NCBI GenBank assembly: GCA_034509925.1
Contig: CM067531.1
Location: 9,046,319 to 9,110,318 of the forward strand
Source: Hirudinaria manillensis
Lineage: Eukaryota > Annelida > Clitellata > Hirudinida > Hirudinidae
Direction of reading: 5' to 3'
Length of the DNA: 64,000 nucleotides
The translations under genes and the position numbers were made by a program. Below the pieces are notes generated by a model. That model saw nothing but the letters and a program-made list of their open reading frames with translations. It did not search any database and was not told the DNA's origin. Below are positions 55,748 through 64,000 of this stretch, piece by piece (position 1 is the stretch's first letter; every line of letters starts with the position of its first letter).

Positions 55748-56309
55748 ACTTCTATGTTAGCATAATTATTTTTAAAAAAATTAATCCATGAAAATGTCTT
55801 CAGGTAGAAGTTAATTTAAATAGTATAAACTCAAATGTTCAAAATAGCTCCAAACTTTTGTCCACGACAGTATTTAGTTCTTGGCAAAGCTGCTCGGAGC
55901 AGAACATTTCAGGAGCGTGAGAATATAGTTTTGATTTATCGCTCACAAAAACGTGTTTCGGCATCCATGGCGACGGCTGTGGTGATGAGGAGGATGCTGT
56001 TGCCGTCACGTGATCTCAATTGCACGGATAATTGTGACTGCGATGTCGCTTTTGACATCAGAAGAAGAGCCAGTGACTTCGATCATGATTTAGAGTTGTT
56101 TTTTTTTTAAATTAATTAATAAGTTTTTAAAAACAATCAACATGATTGCATTTAAAACCGGAAGTGGTTAGAAGTAAAGACATCGTAACATAAACTCACG
56201 TTCATAACATCCAGACGATAAGACGAACGGGAATGCACAGGAGAACAGAAAGAAATAAATTCTACAGATTTACAGTACACAAGCAAAAGAAGAACGGCAC
56301 TCAACAATA

Positions 56310-56390
56310 CTGGCACATCACCATCATCATCATCTTCACCATCATCGTCGTCGTCCTCATCACCATCATCATCATCACCGCCGTCTGCGA
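56310..56390. repeat. CAT/CATCAC trinucleotide repeat tract
   Basis: Imperfect ATC/GTC units. The minus strand is open as poly-Asp/Gly and is a repeat artefact. Confidence 0.8.
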
Positions 56391-58639
56391 TGCCTAGAAG
56401 TTTGCAAGCTTGCTTAGGAATTAGTTGGAAGGAAGAGCACTGGAGTTTGCAAACGTTGGAGCAGCAAAGCAGCATTTGAGACCTTGAACTGCTGACGCAC
56501 CCACCACTGGCGCCGTAGTCGCCGTCGACGCTGCCGCTGATGATGATGATGACGACGTCGACGATGACGATGATAATGATTGGAGTTTTTCAATTGAGAC
56601 TTTATCATCAACAAGATGATTGTTGTTGATATTGTTATTCCTGGAATTAGAGATGGTATCGTTTATTAACTCAATTTATTGTAACTATTTCGTAAATTAA
56701 CTTCTTCCAATTTATCAAGCAATATTAATAATTAATGATAAGCAAACCATAGAGACGTACTTTTGGTAGGAATTTGATAAAAAAAAACATGTTGTTATTA
56801 AAATCTTATCCTGAAATTATTGAAATGAGTTTCCATGGTAACCGGTCCAAACAAAACATTCACGCCGACTAAATGTCAGAGGACCACGAGCCGTTTGAGT
56901 ATGATTGAAAGGGAACCGTTTCGTCTGTCCCTGGAAGGAAGCTATGAATCGCTGGTGAAAAAAAATAACAAAAAAAAAGCGCTAAATAAATTATAACTGT
57001 AAAAGAAAAGCTATCAGTGAAATAACCGAGATAATGATGTGATAATCTGACATTTTAGTTCGAGAGCGTAGCTGTAATTTCCTCTGGGGAAATGCTTCAC
57101 TGATTAAAGGCCCAATGTCTTAGGGGGATAGAAACGAGAAAGGCAGATAATCTTCCCCGACTGCATCGACCGCACGACGCCTGTGGTGGTGAACGCTTTG
57201 GCGTCACTGGCCTGCGATGTGTATGTAATAAGTGCATTGAACTCCCTATGGGATAGATAAGACTAGCAGTTTCTGTGATATTTAATCAGACGAGACGATA
57301 ATCAAGTTCGTTCAGAACCAGACTCGAAGCGCTTGAGACAAATCGACGTAATGGATAACATTTAAAATTAGCTTCTCCACGTGTCTTCCGGTATCGGCCC
57401 TAACTTGTTATTCCATGATTATAGCTACCGTTTACATTATAAATCTGAATAATTCTAAATAAAAATCTACTTATTTCTAATATTAATAATGATTATGAGT
57501 GTACTTAATAATAAAAATAATAATAGTAAATAAATAAATGCCAACCATTAAAAAAATAAGAATAATAATAATAATAATAACCGTAATAGCATAATAATAC
57601 TAATAATAGTAGCATAAACCTTTCCTGAATATTTACAGGGCAATTTGTAATAATAGGAGTATAGGTAATTTCAAGGAAATAGTTATAAAATTGGCGAATA
57701 ACTTTATTGTAAGCAATACCGATATAAACATCCCTCTCCCAGACTTCTCACCATCTCACTTCAATCCCATACCCCGACTGATGTAGCGCATCATTCACTA
57801 ATGGACGTCCGATGTTTTTAATTTACGTGTTAGCTTAATTGGATGAAAGTGATTTCTTATGATTAATGAATATTAATCCCTGAATGATGGGCACGTGGTA
57901 CACTAATTAATAAACATGAGAAGCCATCCATCAATCAAATTGTTTGTTATTAAACATGGATATTAATAACCACTGTCCAGGTGTCTGTCAGAACGGCGTT
58001 ATCTTTGGATTATCTTTGGAAATTATTCCAAAGACCAGACATCTTAGTCTCTAATGTTATGTCGAAAGATATTTTCATTGGAATTGGAAATTATATTAAT
58101 ATTAAAGGTTCTATTTGCACTTAAAAGTTTAATTCAGGCGGTATTTATGGATATTTATTGTGTTAATGATATTATAAAATTTAAAATTGAAATTCTGATT
58201 CTATTGACATGCGCAAAACTATTTATCAAGATGGCTAAAGTCAAGGATCCTTCTTAATACATTTTGCATGTTATTCGACATTCATTCAAATGTTTCCAGG
58301 CAAGAGTTGTAATAATAAAAATAGAATTATAATAATTTAACATCATAATTATTATAAATAACCGTAATTGTTAACACAACATTATTATTATTATTTGAGA
58401 TAATGAAATCATACAATCAGGCGTATTGTTCTACGATTTCCTTTTGCCACTGCAAAAAAAAAATGAAACACCAATCGTCATCAGTGCCGGCATCATCATC
58501 ATCATCATCATCACCACCACGGCAATCACTATCATAACGACCGGTAGTGGGCACGAAAGTTTGTGCAACAAAGTAGCACAATTCTCTCTCTGTTGCATCT
58601 TCAGGCAGGAAAAGTTGAAGCAGGAGATATCTGGAGAGG

Positions 58640-58960
58640 AGAACAAAGAATAAACGAAGATGCTAATGCCCAAAAGTGAGAGAGGGTACGGAGATGCACG
58701 TGGTACATGTGGAGGCGTGCAACGAGATAGCAAAGAGATCCCATCTTCACACGTACCTCCCTACGATCCGTTGGAACGTTTGCGCACGGACGCTCACTCG
58801 CACACGCCCGGATTCCCCTGCGTGCAATTGGAAAACGCTCCGGCCATTGTGTACGGAGTCGGATGCTACAGGCTGTCGGCCAAATATAAAGGAGGCCAAC
58901 ATCTAGACTCGACGCCATCGAAAAGTTTGCAGTCTCTTCAGCGCTTCTTTTCGTAGTCTG
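58640..58960. other. GC-rich island of unknown role
   Basis: Clearly richer in GC and CpG than its surroundings, ending in a run with TATAAA at 58887-58892 (plus). It is open on plus for 98 codons and on minus for about 100. Such overlap usually means composition rather than two genes. It could be a promoter, or an exon of a gene whose other exons I cannot find. Confidence 0.35.
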
Positions 58961-59306
58961 TTTCGATAATCGTCTGTTCTGATGAGCTCTGATGAGCTCT
59001 GTGAGACCGAAGAAGCGTACGATTTCTATCTATATTTTTTTTTGTGCTTTTGGTTTGTAAAGTCTGAGCCATTCAGATGAAATTGGGAATCTCTTGAGAT
59101 TCAGATTTGCTCGACGATTATTACAGTTCTTCAGAGGTCTGAAATGGTGAGGTTGATGATGTCTTTAATCTCTACCCTCCACGGCTTTCAAGTGTCAGGT
59201 TGCGTAGGGTATTTGTGGTGGGTATGATAGTCTAGACCTAATTTAGCTATTTCCAGTTTGACTATTGATCATCGTTCATTTCTTTCAATGTCATATCATT
59301 CATTCT

Positions 59307-59342
59307 CTCTCTCTCTCCCCTTTCGTTCTGTTCTCTCTCTCT
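59307..59342. repeat. CT-rich polypyrimidine tract
   Basis: Two CT-repeat blocks directly before TTTTTTAG at 59347-59354. The whole resembles a strong 3' splice site. Confidence 0.7.
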
Positions 59343-59356
59343 CTCCTTTTTTAGCG

Positions 59357-59477
59357 CAGATGACGAAGTCGAACAGGCAGTGATGGATGGGAGGACGCTG
59401 ACGAGTACTATTTCCTCGAGCGCATGAAGAAACGGATGCTCTTAGGCCAAACCTTTGGGGAGCTCGAGGCGCTATAG
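59357..59477 (+). CDS. Candidate terminal exon of an unidentified gene
   Basis: A strong polypyrimidine tract and AG at 59353-59354 precede a stretch whose frame from about 59375 reads SDGWEDADEYYFLERMKKRM, then LLGQTFGELEAL and TAG at 59475-59477. The peptide has coding-like composition. However, a TGA lies between the best acceptor and this frame, so a second AG (for example after 59380) would have to be used. The upstream exon was not found and the family is not recognised. Confidence 0.25.
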
Positions 59478-62400
59478 ACTAACATCACTTTGCTTACTGG
59501 TCGGCCTCATCCTTCTGGTTTCGGAGATAAGAAGAGAGAGAGAGAGAAGAAGAAGAGGAGGAAGAGGAGAAGGAGGAGATTACGGAGTCGAAAAGAAGAA
59601 ACTGAAGAAAGACTGAAGATTGAAAATGGTGAGTCAGTCACTAGTGCCAGCTACATTCACTACAAACGCCTACACGTGGCACGCTCCTAGCTGACGAGTC
59701 GGCGACGATGCCACAAGATTCTGAACGTCTGCCGTGAGTTGTGGTGGCAATGCCGGTGGTGGTTTCGGAAAAATTTCGATGGAAAGTTTCGATTTTTGAG
59801 ACCGTGAGTGTTACGTACTTTTTTACATTCCGTAGTCGTACAATTTTGTAATTTATGGAATGTAGAGAAGTATGCTGCACTTCACGAGATTCTGCACATC
59901 CTCAGCTTTGGATTCTCATTACAATATCTTGTAATGAACTAAGTATATATTTAATTAATAAATTGAAAGTTAATCAGTTAGCGTGTTTATTAAATTATTA
60001 AATTAAAATTTAATTTAAATGATTATAAACTTGGATTCGAATGTTTTTACTTTTTAAATCTCCACGTTTTTTCCAGCAGGATGGAATTTTGTTTGTTTTG
60101 GGTGAAAACATTGTTTTGTCTGTGGTTTGTCTTTGACGTCGCGTTGTAAATTGTTTGCTTTTGTTTGAATACTGACTCAGTTTTGACGGATTTTTGTTTT
60201 GTTGTGTCCTCAAACAACCCAAAAAATAACCTACGAAACACGTGGCCTGCCTACCTACCTCGATTATCATAAATTATGCTAATGAAACTTGAATTTCCAA
60301 GTTACGAGCTGACACGAAGTCGGTGTCTGCTTTCCCATCCAACTGCACGTTCATTCACTCCTTAAGAATGGCATACAAAATATTCGAAGCCATACATAAT
60401 CAGTTGGAACGACTGCAGCATTCGCTAAAGGGCTAAATTGGTGATGTTTTGACAACATGGGTTGTTGCAAACGATTTGTTTACGAATGTATACACACACA
60501 CAGACCAAATACATAACACAGAAGAAGCACACACACGTGTAAACCTCATTTATAATCTTGAGAAGTGAAATTCTCTACTGTCATGGCTAAATAGGTACGA
60601 GAGAGAAATTCTTAATGTCAGAGACTGAGCGAAGTCCAAACTGTTTTCAATTTGCCTTTGGAGGCTATGATGACGATTGAGTTAGTGATGAACATAGTAG
60701 ACTGTAACGACGACGACGATGATGATGACGATGACGACGATGGTTCGGATTGTAGTTGAAAAGTTGGTAATTGGAATTAGCCTGAAATAATTAGAAACAA
60801 CAACAATATGTCAAGCAGAAAAAAAATCATCGAAGCTGGAACAGTTTCAACTCATTTTGGTCCAAATGTACTCACAAGTACTGCCTTGTATCATTACAGA
60901 TTGTAACTTACTACTAAATCTATTTCACTGGAGACGATTTTCTTGGGTTATGAAGATAACTTTACCTAGGGTAAAGAGATGTCGTAGATTGTGTTGTTGT
61001 TTTCTTTGTTGTAATTTAGAAAATTTTACGACATATAATTGGAAGGCATGAACTTTTCCATCATTATTAACAATTACTTCTACGGGTGAAGACCAAAATT
61101 TTCAGATATCGTATTGAAATGAATTCACGGATGAAAAGCATGGATGTCTTGTGGTCATTACAATCATTATAGCTTATTATAATTAAAACTTTGAGTCGAA
61201 ATCAGATAACTATGAATATGAATATAAATATGAAAATTATTGAAAATTCCGTGAAATAAATTATTAAATTTTCTGGGTAAAAGGCCCCGGAACTGGTTAT
61301 GTTGCATTACGTCAGAAGAAGCACTGACTATGAATATTCATTAGATCGATGTAAACGATTAGCAGTAGATTTGAATAAATTTATTTTGACTGGATGCATG
61401 GAGACGCTTTATCGTTGCTATTTTTAATCTTTCTTGGTATCACGTTTCATTGCAACGAAATCACATTCACGGTCAGATGCAAGAACAGTTAAATATCGAG
61501 ATAAGAATTTACGTGATATTAATGTCTGATTGAATGATTGTAAATAAACATCCAAATGTTCTTTATGCAGAGTTTATTCATAAGATATATTGTTCATAAT
61601 TTATAATAATAATAATAATAATAATTTGTAATTCATAATTTATAGTTCGTAATTCGTGAATCACAAACTTCGAAGCAAGTTTTCTCCCGAACATCGCTTT
61701 TAAATATAAAAACGTCAACGAATGTTTTTGAAAAAAAATAAGTAAATTAAACTTTAAATTTAAAAAAAGACTGGCAGAATCTGTCTGAATATTTGGCCAA
61801 ATAAATAAATTATTAATTATTAATAACTGTTAAAGTCGGAATATTATCATAGCAGAGTAAGTACAGAAAATGGCTTCAAAGACCAGAGAGCTGGTATTGG
61901 AGGTAACTTGAAAATGACCTAAAACATCTAAAGAACATGTTTTGGAACCACAATATTGTCCGTTTAGGTAACATTTTTATTTATTTTTTTCCATAATCTT
62001 TGATTCATTTGAAGCTCGCATTACATAACGGTCTAGCTATGAAATCATGACGCATGAAGAGAACCCTGTTTAAACATTTAATGGGCCGCTAGTTTTTTTT
62101 GCATTAAATTTTTTTATATATAAATTAATGTTGATTTTATTAAAAGATAAATTCAAATTAAATTGGTTTTAAAACAGCGTTGCGATTAAAAATGGATCGA
62201 AGTTATTTTTCTCGCCTACGAATGTAAATGACGCCTGACATCTGCCGACATTTATAAAAAAAACACATTAAATTGAAATCGCATAAAATTAAAAAAATTA
62301 TTTTGAATTAAATTTAAAATAAAAATTAAAATAAAATTAACTTTTGTGTTAAGATTAAATCTTTTTTAAAAACAAATTTATCAAAAACCAAAAAGCTCGA

Positions 62401-64000
62401 CGGACCAATACAGTCCTGTCATCTAGCGATTAAATTGAAATTTAAAACATTTAAGCGCCATCAATTTTTTGTTTTTATTGATAACAAACGCAAATAAACT
62501 AATAATAATTTGAAAATATTTTAATTTGACTTTCTGTATTGGTCACATATCGAAAAATCTATTAATAAAGTTCTTCCACCTTGCGATTAAATTGAATTTA
62601 ATACATTTAAGCGCCATCTATAATAGATTTTTGGTGGATACGGTTGTAATTCAAATAATAATTTTTTTAATTCTGAAATATTTTTTAATATTATTCAACG
62701 ATTGGGAATCGGCTTATTGGCTGACAATAAGTGTGTGTGTGTGCGTGCGTGCGTGTGTGCGTGTGTTTTTTTTTAATTAACTGCGCATGTGCAAGTGCGT
62801 TTTTGATTCAAAAGTATTTTATTTTCTTGGCTTCGCTTTCCAAATAATTCCAAATATTGACAACATTAATTGATGAAATTCGTGAGCAAACATTCATTAA
62901 AGGTTTGTAAGTCAGTTCAATATAAAATTACACGAAACTGTTTCATGCTAGGGACTCCATCGTAGCCCTTTGTTGCCCCTCGTTGCCCTTCTGTCACACG
63001 GGGTAGTACAAATCAGACGGTTGCATCCTATTTTTATGATAATAGAAGTATATAATACTTCCGTTTCATGCTTTCCACTCGTTTCAATCGTTTATCAATC
63101 GTCTTCTCGCTCCTAGGACTCCACATCTCTCCCTAGATACAAAAATGGCGAGGTGCAAAAGAGCCACCCAGCTCAGACTCAGGATGACAAGTGATTGGAA
63201 GCGTTCTGTTCTTCATCGCAATTTATGATAACCAATCTTAAAAAGGGGAATATAATAAAATAGTAGCTTCAAAAGTCGATAACAATGATTATTATCATAA
63301 ATGATTTATCTTAATATTGCAATATTATGTACATATAATATTATTATAAATGTTTTTTTTCTGAAAACCAACAAATTTGGGTCTTAAAAGGAAATAATAG
63401 CTTTAACACCTATAAAGGGGTTCAGTTTTCAGTGTCTAGACACTAGACACTAGATTAGATGATAACATAAATTTTGTCTCTCGAAAGTGAAAGTATTTTT
63501 TTTGAAAGACGGAAGGAATTTCGAAGATCGCAATTCGGTGATGATAACGATCGTCTTGAGAAATATTGGAGAGTGACAGCTTAAAGGTGAGAGAATATTC
63601 ACCATACGTGCTTTAGATCGTGTTTTATATAATAAAATCCATAAAAATATATTTGAATATTATTAATAAAAAAATTTATCATGGCTTAAACATTCGTTTA
63701 AATCAAAATAAGCGATTAATATGCTCTCTGTGTAAATTCTTCAGCATAAAAATAAAAATAATTTAATTCGGCCTTGACATCGTTATCATCAAGGTCACGA
63801 TCATGATAAGCATCGCCATCATCTTTCCAAGAGCGTCGTAATAAAGGGTACATCAAGTTCAAATCCGGTTCAAGCCGAGGTCATGTAAATTATTGCTCGG
63901 ATTCCAAAACAAAAAGCGGGTCCAATTTACGATCCCCTGGCTGCCCCTGTTTTGGGGCTCGCATATTTTAACCCTTCGGGCGTGGAAACGCCTAAGCCCT
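59478..64000. other. Gene-poor right end
   Basis: About 4.5 kb. A GA-rich tract at 59531-59610, GAC/GAT repeats at 60703-60742, TAA repeats at 61603-61624 and a GT/GCGT repeat at 62729-62766 are the main features. A possible first coding exon at 61870-61902 (MASKTRELVLE, then a GTAACT donor) has no partner exon in the window. The last 60 bases are richer in GC and may start another unit. Confidence 0.4.
62729..62766. repeat. GT/GCGT dinucleotide repeat
   Basis: Alternating GTGTGT and GCGTGC units, a purine-pyrimidine alternation of the Z-DNA-prone type. Confidence 0.8.

Larger units (their letters stand above)
53479..59356. other. Gene-poor region with satellites
   Basis: About 5.9 kb without a recognisable gene. 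It contains the AATAT array at 55402-55747, CAT/GAT tracts at 56310-56390 and 56530-56580, TAA tracts near 57550-57600, and a locally GC-rich, CpG-containing island at about 58640-58960. The island is open in several frames on both strands, none with a family match. Confidence 0.45.

Noticed and set aside
63840..63880. tRNA-like T-arm sequence GTTCAAATCC
   Set aside because: No acceptor stem, D-arm or anticodon arm could be folded around it.

Overview
The window is eukaryotic nuclear DNA, almost certainly from an invertebrate animal. It is AT-rich and dense in simple repeats (CAT/GAT, TAA and AATAT types). Genes are split by GT-AG introns, many only 60-400 bp long, and the standard genetic code is used. 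The retained gene set (an endonuclease IV of the APN1 type, a meteorin-like secreted factor, CAML, a TMEM216/TMEM80-type ciliary membrane protein) and the intron-rich structures fit a lophotrochozoan-type genome such as an annelid or mollusc. That placement is inference. Gene models were built by hand by joining exons whose splice sites and reading phases agree and whose joined protein matches a known family.

Left part (1-20 kb): the 5' half of an MBOAT lysophospholipid acyltransferase (minus strand, running off the left edge); a compact TMEM216/TMEM80-family gene (plus); an intronless PH-domain gene resembling sesquipedalian (plus); LSM14/RAP55, an mRNP scaffold (minus, 7 exons); and COG4, a Golgi tethering subunit (minus, 19 exons, 755 aa).

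Middle (20-38 kb): a two-exon GAPDH with unusual motifs (plus); the KDEL receptor (minus, 5 exons, 212 aa, with a 35-nt last coding exon); an unrecognised type II membrane protein (minus); a small CDC42 effector of the CDC42SE/SPEC family (plus, 80 aa); an endonuclease IV/APN1 DNA-repair enzyme keeping all nine metal ligands (plus, 408 aa); and a meteorin-like secreted protein (minus).

Right part (38-64 kb): a gene-poor stretch, then CAML (minus, 228 aa), eIF4A (plus, 8 exons, 431 aa) and a five-exon gene for a protein with two DUF1330-like domains in tandem (plus, 217 aa). After about 52.2 kb I find only weak exon candidates, a roughly 345-bp AATAT satellite and other low-complexity sequence.

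Two gene pairs are divergent with close starts: MBOAT/TMEM216-like (about 0.6 kb) and CAML/eIF4A (about 0.9 kb). COG4/GAPDH is also divergent (about 1.2 kb). Several neighbours act in the ER-Golgi system (COG4, KDEL receptor, CAML, PH protein, MBOAT), but nothing in the sequence shows co-regulation. I found no transposase, reverse transcriptase, viral gene, tRNA, rRNA or CRISPR array, and no clearly new multi-gene system. The most unusual items are the tandem DUF1330 gene, the plant/fungal-like motifs in GAPDH, and a 24-bp perfect inverted repeat in a meteorin intron.
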